NCBI GenBank assembly: GCA_041158225.1
Contig: JBEBBU010000147.1
Coordinates: 1-15,003, forward strand
DNA: 15,003 nt
Reading direction: 5' to 3'
DNA from: JBEBBU01 sp041158225
GTDB lineage: Bacteria; Pseudomonadota; Gammaproteobacteria; Methylococcales; Methylococcaceae
Shown: one piece after another, positions 1 through 7,464 of the stretch
Layout: every line of letters begins with the position of its first letter
How positions within the stretch are numbered: the first letter of the stretch is position 1
The notes under the pieces: generated by a model
What the model was told of the DNA's origin: nothing
What the model saw: the letters and a program-made list of their open reading frames with translations, nothing else
Databases searched by the model: none
Position numbers and translations under genes: made by a program

Positions 1-120
1 CAGAAAAAAACCGGGTTCATGCAGAAGCTTTCCAAGGTCTACAACTCCATGTCCCCCGAATATGTGCCAGTGACCAAGCTGGGCAAGGAGTCGCGCAGCA
101 AGATGAACCAGCAGGACTGA
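1..120 (+). CDS. C-terminal end of an unrecognised protein (partial)
   Basis: The frame is open from the first base and ends with TGA at 118-120, giving 39 residues that end in SRSKMNQQD. The piece is basic and polar, with no membrane segment and no motif I can name. In many gammaproteobacteria queA lies directly before tgt, but I see nothing here resembling the QueA C-terminus, so I do not call it queA. The stop lies 22 nt before the tgt start on the same strand, so cotranscription with tgt is likely. Function unknown. Confidence 0.6.
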   Translation, partial: QKKTGFMQKLSKVYNSMSPEYVPVTKLGKESRSKMNQQD

Positions 121-142
121 TCGGGATACCCAGGCTCCGGAT

Positions 143-1237
143 ATGGATTTTCATCTGATTGCCCAGGATGGGGCAGCAAGGCGTGCGCGACTGGTATTTG
201 CGAGGGGGGAAGTCCAGACCCCCGCATTCATGCCCGTGGGTACTTATGGCTCGGTCAAGGGCCTGAGTCCGCAGGAGGTTCGGGACACTGGTGCCGACAT
301 CCTGCTGGGCAACACTTTCCATCTCATGCTGCGTCCTGGCATGGAGGTGATGAAGGCCCACGGTGACCTGCATGATTTCATGGGCTGGGAGCGACCTATA
401 CTGACGGATTCGGGTGGATTCCAGGTGTTCAGCCTTGGGGCCATGCGCAAGATTACCGAACAGGGCGTCCGGTTCCGCTCGCCGGTGGATGGTCGCGAAG
501 TATTCATGGGGCCTGAGGAATCCATGGCCGTGCAGCGTGATCTGGGATCGGACATCGTCATGATCTTCGATGAGTGCACCCCGTATCCCGCCAGTTACGA
601 GCAGGCGGAGAGCTCCATGATGCTCTCCATGCGCTGGGCGGAACGCAGTCATCGCGCCCACGCTGGGAATCCTTCAGCCCTGTTTGGCATTGTACAGGGC
701 GGCATGTATGCCGATCTGCGTCAGCGCTCGCTGCAGGGACTGCAGGCCATCGGTTTCGATGGCTATGCTATCGGCGGGCTATCGGTGGGTGAACCCAAGT
801 CGGAAAGGGAGTCGGTACTGGATGGCCTGTTACCGGCCATGCCTGCCGACCGGCCGCGTTACCTGATGGGTGTCGGCACACCTGAGGATATCGTTGAGGC
901 AGTCCGCCGTGGTGTCGACATGTTTGACTGTGTGATGCCAACCCGCAATGCACGCAACGGACATATCTTTACCCGCCATGGCGTGATCCGCATCCGCAAT
1001 GCGGCTTACCAGTCGGATACCCGCCCACTGGATGAGCACTGTGGCTGCTATACCTGCCGCCATTTCAGCCGCAGCTATCTGAGGCATCTGGACAAATGTG
1101 GCGAAATGCTGGGGCCGCGCCTCAATAGCATCCATAACCTTTACTACTATCAGGAACTCATGGCAGGGCTGCGTGCTGCCATCGAGGAGGGCCGGCTGGA
1201 CAGTCATGTCCGTGAGTTTTATGCGGCCCGTACCTGA
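143..1237 (+). CDS. tgt: Queuine tRNA-ribosyltransferase (tRNA-guanine transglycosylase)
   Basis: This cytoplasmic enzyme exchanges guanine-34 in the anticodons of Tyr, His, Asn and Asp tRNAs for preQ1, a step in queuosine synthesis. The 364-aa product has the full-length bacterial Tgt architecture. Visible landmarks are the substrate-pocket Asp89 in TDSGGFQVF, Asp143 in IFDECTP, the GIVQGG loop near 182-187, and the nucleophile Asp262 in FDCVMPTR. A zinc site is formed by Cys300, Cys302, Cys305 (CGCYTC) and His331 (NSIHN). The ATG at 143 gives the usual N-terminus, although the ribosome-binding site before it is weak. It precedes yajC-secD-secF, a common gammaproteobacterial order. Catalytic and zinc residues all look intact. 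Confidence 0.97.
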   Translation: MDFHLIAQDGAARRARLVFARGEVQTPAFMPVGTYGSVKGLSPQEVRDTGADILLGNTFHLMLRPGMEVMKAHGDLHDFMGWERPILTDSGGFQVFSLGAMRKITEQGVRFRSPVDGREVFMGPEESMAVQRDLGSDIVMIFDECTPYPASYEQAESSMMLSMRWAERSHRAHAGNPSALFGIVQGGMYADLRQRSLQGLQAIGFDGYAIGGLSVGEPKSERESVLDGLLPAMPADRPRYLMGVGTPEDIVEAVRRGVDMFDCVMPTRNARNGHIFTRHGVIRIRNAAYQSDTRPLDEHCGCYTCRHFSRSYLRHLDKCGEMLGPRLNSIHNLYYYQELMAGLRAAIEEGRLDSHVREFYAART

Positions 1238-1249
1238 CCGCCAAGATTG

Positions 1250-1269
1250 TGTCATAATGATCCATTATG
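1250..1269 (+). promoter_or_regulatory. Candidate extended -10 promoter inside a perfect dyad, upstream of yajC
   Basis: The 85-bp gap between tgt and yajC contains TGTCATAAT at 1250-1258, which fits an extended -10 element (TGn followed by CATAAT). The same bases form the left arm of a perfect 7-bp inverted repeat, CATAATG at 1253-1259 and CATTATG at 1263-1269, spaced by 3 bp. A dyad over a -10 region is a typical repressor-operator arrangement. I see no convincing -35 box. The inferred role is an internal promoter for yajC-secD-secF. Confidence 0.35.
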
Positions 1270-1322
1270 CTGGCAGTTATGATGCCTGACCAGCCAGGCC
1301 ACAACACCAAGAGAGGATACTC

Positions 1323-1682
1323 ATGAGTTTTCTGATTTCTGATGCTTTTGCAGAGGCAGCACCCGCTGCGGCAGCAGCCCAGGATCCCGGCTTTGCGGGA
1401 CTTATCCTGCCGATGGCGGTTCTGGGGGTATTTTTCTTCCTTTTTGTCCTGCCGCAGAACCGTCGCCAGCGCGAGCACAAGAAACTCCTGCAGTCACTGG
1501 TCAAGGGCGTTGAAGTCGTGACCAATGGCGGTGTGCTGGGGCGCGTCGTGGATGTCGATGACAATTTCGTGGTGCTGGAAGTATCCGACAATGTGCATGT
1601 TCATGTGCAGCGTACCGCAGTCGCTTCGCTGATGCCCAAAGGCACCTACAAGGTGACCAAGCGCAAGTCCGAGAGCAAATAA
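1323..1682 (+). CDS. yajC: Sec translocon accessory subunit YajC
   Basis: YajC is a small inner-membrane protein that associates with SecD and SecF and assists the SecYEG translocon. The 119-aa product has an Ala-rich periplasmic N-terminus (residues 10-20) and one transmembrane helix at about 24-43 (GLILPMAVLGVFFFLFVLP). A basic QNRRQREHKK stretch follows on the cytoplasmic side, then the family signature KGVEVVTNGGVLGRV at 61-75. The start is supported by AGAGGA at 1312-1317, 5 nt before the ATG. Length and layout match the family. It lies 70 bp before secD. Confidence 0.96.
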   Translation: MSFLISDAFAEAAPAAAAAQDPGFAGLILPMAVLGVFFFLFVLPQNRRQREHKKLLQSLVKGVEVVTNGGVLGRVVDVDDNFVVLEVSDNVHVHVQRTAVASLMPKGTYKVTKRKSESK

Positions 1683-1709
1683 AGGTTCATACCGCCGTAT
1701 CACCCATCT

Positions 1710-1734
1710 GGGCCGGTCTCCATATATCCGGCCC
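1710..1734 (+). promoter_or_regulatory. Intercistronic hairpin between yajC and secD
   Basis: GGGCCGG at 1710-1716 and CCGGCCC at 1728-1734 form a perfect 7-bp G+C stem around an 11-nt A+T-rich loop. No T-run follows, so it is not a standard intrinsic terminator. It ends 18 nt before the secD ATG, whose own ribosome-binding site is poor (GAG at 1741-1743). It could stabilise mRNA ends or tune secD translation. This role is inferred from position only. Confidence 0.4.
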
Positions 1735-1752
1735 GTCTATCGAGTCCCAAGC

Positions 1753-3597
1753 ATGCGAAACAGTTTTCCCCTCTGGAAGAATCTGCTGATCGTGGTCGTG
1801 CTGACCATGGCCATCGTTTATTCGCTTCCCAACTTTTTTGGTGAAGATCCCTCAGTCCAGCTTTCGCCCATTCGCAATACCAAGGTTGACCAGAGTGTTG
1901 CCACTGAGGTGGAAAATGCACTTAAGGCAGGCGGTATTGCTTACAAGTCCGTTGAACTGCTGGACAAGCGGCTGCTGGTCAGACTGAGCGATACGGATAC
2001 TCAGCTCAAGGTATCGGATGTACTGTCCAGCCAGATGGGCAGCCGCTTCGTGGTAGCACTCAATCTGGCGCCAGCGACTCCATCCTGGCTGAATGCACTG
2101 GGTGCCAAACCCATGTATCTGGGACTTGACCTGCGTGGTGGTGTGCATTTCCTGCTGCAGGTGGATATGGAGGCAGCCATTGCCCAGGCGCATGAGCGCT
2201 TTGTGGAGGATGCCCGTACCCTGCTGCGTGAAAACAAGCTGCGCTATCAGACGGTTGAAAAGAAGGGTGATGCCGTCGTGATCCACTTCCAGGATAACCA
2301 GACGCTGGGTCAGGCTGCCGAGGTCATCAAGCGCGAAATCCGTGGTATGGCTTTCAAGGAAACTGATCCGCAGACGCTGGAGGGACGGCTGACTGAAGCC
2401 GATATCCGCGAGATCAAGAAGTTTGCGGTTGCCCAGAATACCACCACCCTGCGTAACCGCGTCAACGAACTGGGTGTGGCAGAGCCAGTGATCCAGCAGC
2501 AGGGGGATGACCGTATCGTGGTCCAGCTGCCTGGCGTACAGGATACCGCCCGCGCCAAGGAAATCCTGGGTGCTACCGCAACGCTTGAGTTCCGTCTGGT
2601 CGATGGCGAGCATGTGGTCCAGAGCGAAAATGACAAGGTGCCGCTGGGATCCCGTATGTACAAGGATCGTGCCGGCCGTCCATTGCTGCTGGAAAGAAAG
2701 ATCATCGTGACCGGTGACCAGGTGGTGGATGCCGCTTCCGGCATTGACCAGCAGGGTGGGGCGCCTGCCGTCTACGTGACCCTGAACGGTGCTGGTGCCA
2801 AGAAGATGGCTGATGTCACCCGCGAAAATATCGGTCGCTCCATGGCGGTCGTCTTTATCGAAAACAAGACGGACAGCCGTGAAGTCAACGGTCAGCGTGT
2901 CAGTACCCATCGCAAGGTGGAGGAAGTCATCAATGTTGCGACCATCCGCGACCATTTCAGCAAGCGCTTCCAGATTACCGGTCTTGATAGTACCGAAGAA
3001 GCGCGCAACCTGAGTCTGTTGCTCCGTGCCGGTGCGCTGGCTGCACCCGTGGACATTGTTGAAGAGAGGACCGTAGGTCCCAGCCTTGGCAAGGAAAATA
3101 TCGAACAGGGCGTGCGCTCCTTCATGATTGGCTTTGCCTTGGTGGCAGCTGTTGTCCTTTTCTACTACAAGGTGTTTGGTGTCGTCGCCATTGTGACGCT
3201 GGTTTTCAACGTGGCACTGGTGCTGGCTATCCTGTCCGGGTTGCAGGCAACCCTGACGCTGCCAGGTATCGCGGGTATTACCCTGACCGTCGGTATGGCG
3301 GTTGACGCCAACGTCCTGATCTATGAGCGTATCAAGGAAGAAATGCGCAATGGCAGTTCAGCCCAGGCGGCGATCTATGCCGGCTTTGATCGCGCCTTTG
3401 GTACCATCTTCGATTCGCATATCACCAACCTGATGGCTGCCATCATGCTGTTTGGTGTGGGTTCGGGGCCAGTCAAGGGTTTTGCCGTCTCCCTCACCAT
3501 AGGCATCATCACCTCGCTGTTTACCGCCGTGACCTGCAGCAGGATGATGGTGAACTGGATTTATGGCCAGAAGCGCGCTGTGCGCCTGTGGATTTAA
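1753..3597 (+). CDS. secD: Protein translocase subunit SecD
   Basis: SecD with SecF uses the proton motive force to pull preproteins through SecYEG on the periplasmic side of the inner membrane. The 614-aa product is full length. It has a first transmembrane helix at about residues 10-28, then the LGLDLRGG signature at 123-130, and a large periplasmic region. The conserved AAPVDIVEERTVGPSLG segment precedes five C-terminal membrane helices starting near residue 457. The Asp in GMAVDANVLIYERIKEE (Asp518) matches the conserved membrane Asp implicated in proton movement. The ATG at 1753 gives the expected N-terminus (MRNSFPLWKNLL). The preceding ribosome-binding site is weak, so translation may depend on yajC or on the hairpin at 1710-1734. 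Confidence 0.98.
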   Translation: MRNSFPLWKNLLIVVVLTMAIVYSLPNFFGEDPSVQLSPIRNTKVDQSVATEVENALKAGGIAYKSVELLDKRLLVRLSDTDTQLKVSDVLSSQMGSRFVVALNLAPATPSWLNALGAKPMYLGLDLRGGVHFLLQVDMEAAIAQAHERFVEDARTLLRENKLRYQTVEKKGDAVVIHFQDNQTLGQAAEVIKREIRGMAFKETDPQTLEGRLTEADIREIKKFAVAQNTTTLRNRVNELGVAEPVIQQQGDDRIVVQLPGVQDTARAKEILGATATLEFRLVDGEHVVQSENDKVPLGSRMYKDRAGRPLLLERKIIVTGDQVVDAASGIDQQGGAPAVYVTLNGAGAKKMADVTRENIGRSMAVVFIENKTDSREVNGQRVSTHRKVEEVINVATIRDHFSKRFQITGLDSTEEARNLSLLLRAGALAAPVDIVEERTVGPSLGKENIEQGVRSFMIGFALVAAVVLFYYKVFGVVAIVTLVFNVALVLAILSGLQATLTLPGIAGITLTVGMAVDANVLIYERIKEEMRNGSSAQAAIYAGFDRAFGTIFDSHITNLMAAIMLFGVGSGPVKGFAVSLTIGIITSLFTAVTCSRMMVNWIYGQKRAVRLWI

Positions 3598-3619
3598 GCC
3601 TTAACCGGGAATGCAAGTT

Positions 3620-4552
3620 ATGAAAGACACAACACCCAAGCCTTATGCCATCGACTTTCTGGGCAAACGCAAGATTGCCGTTGGACTGTCTGTGGTACTG
3701 AGCCTGTGGGCCATCATATCGCTGGCCACGCAGGGACTCAATTTTGCCATTGACTTTACTGGCGGTACCCTGGCCGAAGCACGCTACAGCAATATTGCCA
3801 ATCTGGTCGATATCCGCCACCAGCTGGAAGGTTCCGGTTTTCATAACCCCAGTGTGCAGAACTTTGGCACCAGCCATGATGTGCTGATCCGTCTGGAACC
3901 CCAGCCTGGCGATGCGGATATCAAGGGCGCACTACTGTCCGCCCTCAAGGTGGCTGATGGAGAGAGTGTCACCATTACCCGTATCGAAATGGTCGGCCCT
4001 CAGGTGGGCGAGGATATGGCCGAAAGCAGTATCCTGGCACTGGTGCTGGCAAGTCTCAGCATTCTGGTCTATGTGGCCTGGCGCTTTGAATACCGTTTCT
4101 CGCTGGGTGCCATTCTGGCTACCCTGCATGACGTGATCATGATTCTGGGCATCTTTGCATTTTTCCAGATGGAATTTGATCTGAGCGTACTGGCGGCTGT
4201 ACTGGCTATCATGGGTTATTCACTCAACGATACCATCGTGGTGTTTGACCGTATCAGGGAAAACTTCCGCAAGTACCGCAAGGGAGAAGTGGTGGATATC
4301 ATGAATATTTCCATCAATGAGACCCTTAGTCGTACCCTGATGACCTCATTCCTGACATTTCTGACCGTGCTGGCAATGGCGATCTGGGGTGGTGAGATCA
4401 TTCACAACTTCGCAGTAGCGCTGATCATCGGTATCGTGATCGGTACCTACTCGTCCATCTATGTGGCGAGTGCGCTGGCATTAAGGCTTGGCGTCAGTCG
4501 TGCTGACCTTCTGTTGCCAGACAAGGAAGCACTGCAGGATGACCGCCCCTGA
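3620..4552 (+). CDS. secF: Protein translocase subunit SecF
   Basis: SecF is the partner of SecD in the proton-driven SecDF complex of the inner membrane. Landmarks are a first membrane helix near the N-terminus, the signature IDFTGGT (from residue 44), a periplasmic domain, and five more helices. The conserved GYSLNDTIVVFDRIREN motif lies in the C-terminal half. Two in-frame ATGs exist, at 3611 and 3620. The purine-rich CCGGGA ends at 3610, directly against the first ATG but 9 nt from the second, so I prefer 3620 (310 aa). The other start would add only three residues. The gene starts 22 nt after the secD stop, and its stop codon lies in the loop of the following terminator. Confidence 0.97.
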   Translation: MKDTTPKPYAIDFLGKRKIAVGLSVVLSLWAIISLATQGLNFAIDFTGGTLAEARYSNIANLVDIRHQLEGSGFHNPSVQNFGTSHDVLIRLEPQPGDADIKGALLSALKVADGESVTITRIEMVGPQVGEDMAESSILALVLASLSILVYVAWRFEYRFSLGAILATLHDVIMILGIFAFFQMEFDLSVLAAVLAIMGYSLNDTIVVFDRIRENFRKYRKGEVVDIMNISINETLSRTLMTSFLTFLTVLAMAIWGGEIIHNFAVALIIGIVIGTYSSIYVASALALRLGVSRADLLLPDKEALQDDRP

Positions 4553-4562
4553 GGCGGTTTTC
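4542..4562 (+). terminator. Intrinsic terminator of the tgt/sec operon
   Basis: ACCGCC at 4542-4547 and GGCGGT at 4553-4558 form a perfect 6-bp stem around a 5-nt loop, followed by TTTTCC. The loop contains the secF stop TGA (4550-4552), so the last secF codons are part of the terminator. The opposite strand lacks a T-run after the stem, so termination should be one-way. The convergent gene ends only 10 nt after the stem. Confidence 0.75.
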
Positions 4563-4567
4563 CTGAT

Positions 4568-5017
4568 TCAGAAAAATATCAGGAAGTAGGCCACGATCAT
4601 GACGAGAGCGTACAGCCGTATTCTCTCGATGATCTGGCGCTCTCTGATCATGGCTATTGCCATGTCCAGTGCCATGGCATAGCGGTAGCGGATCATCATC
4701 CACTGCCTGCTAAACCAGACTCCAAGTCGTTTCAACAGAAAGTAGCCTGCCGTCAGCAGCAGTCCAAGACCTGTCCAGGCAGAAATGCACTGGGCGCTTC
4801 TGCGGTCAAAACCAAAGGTTTTCTCCAGCAGGTTGTCGGCTCCCTGCTCAAGGGCTTCTACTGCCATCATCACCGCCTCGGTGGTCAGATCCAGTGCCAT
4901 CTCTGATTCAAATACAAAGAAAGCGGCGAGGCAGGCAAGGCTTATGTTTTTCAGGCCTGGCTTTGGCCAGCGAAAACCTGCATCCATGGGATGCATGCGT
5001 GGCGGACGTGTCACCAT
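4568..5017 (-). CDS. Small integral membrane protein of unknown function
   Basis: The 149-aa product is not one I recognise. I start it at ATG 5017 because AGGAG lies 6 nt upstream in CAGGAGTCCGCC. A TTG eight codons further upstream would bury that site inside the gene. Hydrophobic segments lie at about 24-37 (short, followed by acidic residues), 77-96 (a clear membrane helix) and 134-149 (the extreme C-terminus, ending LIFF). Between the last two is a basic and Met-rich stretch with WFSRQWMMIRYRY. Residues 38-70 are acidic and probably helical. It converges on secF and lies 104 bp downstream of the peroxiredoxin on the same strand, so it may have its own promoter. Function unknown. Confidence 0.75.
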   Translation of the reverse strand: MVTRPPRMHPMDAGFRWPKPGLKNISLACLAAFFVFESEMALDLTTEAVMMAVEALEQGADNLLEKTFGFDRRSAQCISAWTGLGLLLTAGYFLLKRLGVWFSRQWMMIRYRYAMALDMAIAMIRERQIIERIRLYALVMIVAYFLIFF

Positions 5018-5067
5018 GGCGGACTCCTGAAGATCGGGCAACGACTCCGATAAGACCCACCAGGTGC

Positions 5068-5104
5068 GCCCGGGTTCCCATGCAGGAAAAACGTTAGCCC
5101 GGGC
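5068..5104. repeat. Inverted repeat between peroxiredoxin and small membrane protein genes
   Basis: GCCCGGGTT (5068-5076) pairs with AGCCCGGGC (5096-5104): 9 bp including one G-T pair, with a 19-nt loop. Neither strand has a T-run after the stem, although the minus-strand loop holds five T. It lies in the 104-bp gap after the peroxiredoxin stop and before the membrane protein start. It could be a weak terminator, an mRNA-stabilising hairpin or a regulatory dyad. Confidence 0.35.
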
Positions 5105-5121
5105 TTGTGACGCAGTTCACA

Positions 5122-5640
5122 TCATGCTGGCTGACGCAGGACCTCCAGCACATGTTCGGCGCTGGAGACGCCAAACTCGCCAGAGCCTTCAACACCCAGC
5201 CAGGTGATGATGCCATCGACAATGATCATGGCAAAACGCCGGCAGCGTATGCCCATGCCGCCTTTGCTGAGATCCCGTTCCAGTCTGAGCAGCTGGGTGT
5301 ATTCAGCATTGCCATCAGCCAGCATGCGGACTTTGCCCGCTGCGCCAGCCTGTCTTCCCCATGCCGCCATGACAAAGGCATCATTCACGGCCATGCACCA
5401 GATGGCATCCACACCAGCGGCGTGCAGGGCATCAGCCTGTTCGATGAAGCCGGGAAGGTGACGCTGGCTGCATGTTGGCGTGAAAGCACCAGGTACACCG
5501 AACAGTACAATGGTTTTGCCCTGGCATTCATCGGTAATTTCCACGGAAGCAGGACTCATGGGACAACCTGATTTTTCATCAAAAGTGGTACATTCCTGCA
5601 TGGTGCCAGAAGGCATGGATTCGCCAGTTGCAATCGTCAT
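5122..5640 (-). CDS. Peroxiredoxin, Prx5/type II family (redoxin domain)
   Basis: This is a thiol peroxidase that reduces hydrogen and alkyl peroxides, usually recycled by glutathione/glutaredoxin or thioredoxin. The 172-aa product has the active site PGAFTPTC, with peroxidatic Cys57, Pro50 and Thr54 of the PxxxTxxC motif. The catalytic Arg is probably Arg135 in GIRCRRFAMI. Cys82 in WCMAVND lies 25 residues after Cys57, the spacing of the two cysteines in plant-type PrxII. The N-terminus is longer than in minimal family members and carries Cys17, Cys26 and Cys39. AGGAGA lies 9 nt before ATG 5640. It starts 35 nt after the secretin-fold gene and is probably cotranscribed with it. No signal peptide, so cytoplasmic. 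Confidence 0.93.
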   Translation of the reverse strand: MTIATGESMPSGTMQECTTFDEKSGCPMSPASVEITDECQGKTIVLFGVPGAFTPTCSQRHLPGFIEQADALHAAGVDAIWCMAVNDAFVMAAWGRQAGAAGKVRMLADGNAEYTQLLRLERDLSKGGMGIRCRRFAMIIVDGIITWLGVEGSGEFGVSSAEHVLEVLRQPA

Positions 5641-5675
5641 AAGGGTTTTCTCCTGAGGTTGGTCAAATGGGTCAA

Positions 5676-6521
5676 TCAGCGTGCATCCAGATCATCGACG
5701 CGGATATAGATCTGGTTATTGTCACGCACGGCACGGTAGCTGTGTCCCGCGTTGCCACTGCCGCCGCCCTGACTGTTATTCAGTTCGCCGGCAAGATCAG
5801 CCCATTTGCCGGGCTGCAGTCGCAGGGTGGTACTGGCACTTTCCGTATGGACAGTGCGCTGATCCACCTGGTTCATCTGTTCTGACCAGGGAGCGACATC
5901 CACCACGATGCCATCGGCCTGGACGCGTGGCAGTATTTTAAAGCCGGTGCTGGTGGGGACATACTGGGTATTGGCACCACCGATCATGCCGCCACCCAGC
6001 CCGAAGCCCACAAAAGCCTGAGACTGGATCTGCTGCTGGTCTCCCACCTGAAAACTGACGGGGGTTCCATCCAGCGCCTGCAGACGCTGGGTCTGGCCAC
6101 CGTATTTCTGTGACTGTGCCGAGTAGTAATGGCCGGCGGGCTGGGAGGCACTGGCATCATTGGGATCAATGGGGTGACTGTCTGCCAGCGTGGTATTAAG
6201 CTCGCTGCTGGTCAGGTTTCTGCCCTGCACCACGGTAATGATAAGGCGGTGCGGTGCAACATCCAGCTGGCTGATGAGTTGGGCGAACTGGGCCATTTTG
6301 CTGCTGTCTGCCTTGATAATCAGCTGGTTACCGCTGGGTACCACGGTTTCGCCGTAATCAAGAAGAGGTTGCAGGGTAGGGGCCAGCTGTGCGGCACTTT
6401 TGTGCGCCAGCGTGAAACTTTGCATTTCGGTGGCCGCCAGCAGTGGCGCTGGCAGCAGGCTCAGCCATAGCAGAAGCGGCAGGGCTGGGCGTTTAGTGTC
6501 TGGTGTGCTGCTTGCGTGCAT
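5676..6521 (-). CDS. Exported short secretin-fold protein (NolW-like N domain plus partial secretin-like domain)
   Basis: I start the gene at ATG 6521 because AGAGGA lies 7 nt upstream. An upstream in-frame TTG would lack this support. The 281-aa product opens with a signal peptide (basic residues near 10, hydrophobic 12-28, cleavage near ALLAA at 30). Residues 31-100 look like a secretin short (NolW/N1) domain: TLAHKSAAQLAPTLQPLLDYGETVVPSGNQLIIK, then a helix and LDVAPHRLIITVV (segments described separately). From 150 the pattern GTPVSFQVGDQQQIQ, a Gly-rich stretch at 172-182, then STGFKILPRVQADGIVVDVAP and LQPGKWADLAGEL resembles the start and middle of a secretin barrel domain. Full secretins are usually far longer and have several N domains, so pore formation is doubtful. 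It overlaps the upstream exporter gene by 29 bp. Family assignment is by pattern only. Confidence 0.78.
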   Translation of the reverse strand: MHASSTPDTKRPALPLLLWLSLLPAPLLAATEMQSFTLAHKSAAQLAPTLQPLLDYGETVVPSGNQLIIKADSSKMAQFAQLISQLDVAPHRLIITVVQGRNLTSSELNTTLADSHPIDPNDASASQPAGHYYSAQSQKYGGQTQRLQALDGTPVSFQVGDQQQIQSQAFVGFGLGGGMIGGANTQYVPTSTGFKILPRVQADGIVVDVAPWSEQMNQVDQRTVHTESASTTLRLQPGKWADLAGELNNSQGGGSGNAGHSYRAVRDNNQIYIRVDDLDAR

Positions 6522-7461
6522 GTCGACGTCCTCTGGAATCGGGTGGGAGCTGTCCGGATGGGGCCGGCCTGCTGCTGAGAAAGGGAAAGCATATGCCGCA
6601 GAGGCCAATCAGGGCGCAGCCTGCGAGGGCTCTCGGTCCAGGTATGTAGGCAAGCCATGCGGCGGTCAGCATGAGACTGAATACTGGCGTGACATAACCC
6701 ACAGCGCTGACCAGTGCCGCTGGCGCTGTCTGGTAAGCTCTGGTCATGAAATATTGTGCGCCACTGGCTGCAGCACCGCAAGCCACGAGTAACCCCCAGC
6801 TTTCCCAGTCGGCAGGCCACACCGGAGGCTCCAGCAGAAACAGCATGCCATGCAGCGGCATGGCCATCAGGCAGAAATAAAAGATGACGGTGGATGCCGG
6901 ATTGGTCTGGCCGGCACGCGCTACCATGAGATAGGCCATGGCCCCCAGTAGCCCCGAGGCCACGCCCGCCAGACGGCCCAGCAGATCAGGGCTGGCTGTC
7001 GTGGCATCAGGCTGCATGAGCAGGTAGAGTCCGGCGAAAGATCCGGCCAGGGCAGGCCAGATCAGCAGGCTGTTCTTCTGGCCGAGATAGAAGGGCGCCA
7101 GCAGTGCCATGAATACGCCGCTGCTGGCACCAAGAAAGCCGGCTTCACCGGGGCCTATGCGATGGATGCTCCAGAAGGACAGCATCAGGGCCACCGTACC
7201 ATACAGTCCGCGCAGCCAGAGTGCCATGCCAAGATCGCCGAACAGGCTTCTGACGCGGCGCATGGCGATGGCTGGGAGCAGGATGATGGCAGTATTGACC
7301 AGCATACGGATGAAACTGATGACGCCAACGGTGACTTCCGGATGCAACTGCCCGGTCAGGTAGACCGCCATACCCATCAGGGAAAACAGAAAGCAGGCCA
7401 CCAGCATCGCGGCAAGTCCCCGTGCTGTCTGCATTGGATGCTGGGTGTGTGATGAGGACAT
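6493..7461 (-). CDS. EamA/DMT-superfamily transporter
   Basis: The 322-aa product has about ten hydrophobic helices in two similar halves, the layout of EamA (RhaT/YdcZ-like) drug/metabolite transporters, which usually export amino acids, nucleosides or other metabolites from the cytoplasm. Typical features are the first helix (LAAMLVACFLFSLMGMAVYL), WLRGLYGTVALMLSFWSI in the third to fourth helices, and the second-half segment QYFMTRAYQTAPAALVSAV. Substrate cannot be read from the sequence. The C-terminal tail after the last helix is basic (SRGRRHARKQHTRH), and its last codons overlap the next gene (6493-6521), suggesting translational coupling. The ribosome-binding site before ATG 7461 is weak, and the leader carries two hairpins and a short open frame. 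Confidence 0.92.
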   Translation of the reverse strand: MSSSHTQHPMQTARGLAAMLVACFLFSLMGMAVYLTGQLHPEVTVGVISFIRMLVNTAIILLPAIAMRRVRSLFGDLGMALWLRGLYGTVALMLSFWSIHRIGPGEAGFLGASSGVFMALLAPFYLGQKNSLLIWPALAGSFAGLYLLMQPDATTASPDLLGRLAGVASGLLGAMAYLMVARAGQTNPASTVIFYFCLMAMPLHGMLFLLEPPVWPADWESWGLLVACGAAASGAQYFMTRAYQTAPAALVSAVGYVTPVFSLMLTAAWLAYIPGPRALAGCALIGLCGICFPFLSSRPAPSGQLPPDSRGRRHARKQHTRH

Positions 7462-7464
7462 GAC

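Noticed and set aside
1852..2955. Long open frame on the minus strand inside secD (367 codons)
   Set aside because: It is antisense to conserved secD, with His- and Leu-rich composition typical of a reversed frame and no recognisable domain.
6493..6820. Separate 119-codon minus-strand frame overlapping the exporter C-terminus
   Set aside because: It overlaps conserved EamA helices in another frame and has no ribosome-binding site or domain.
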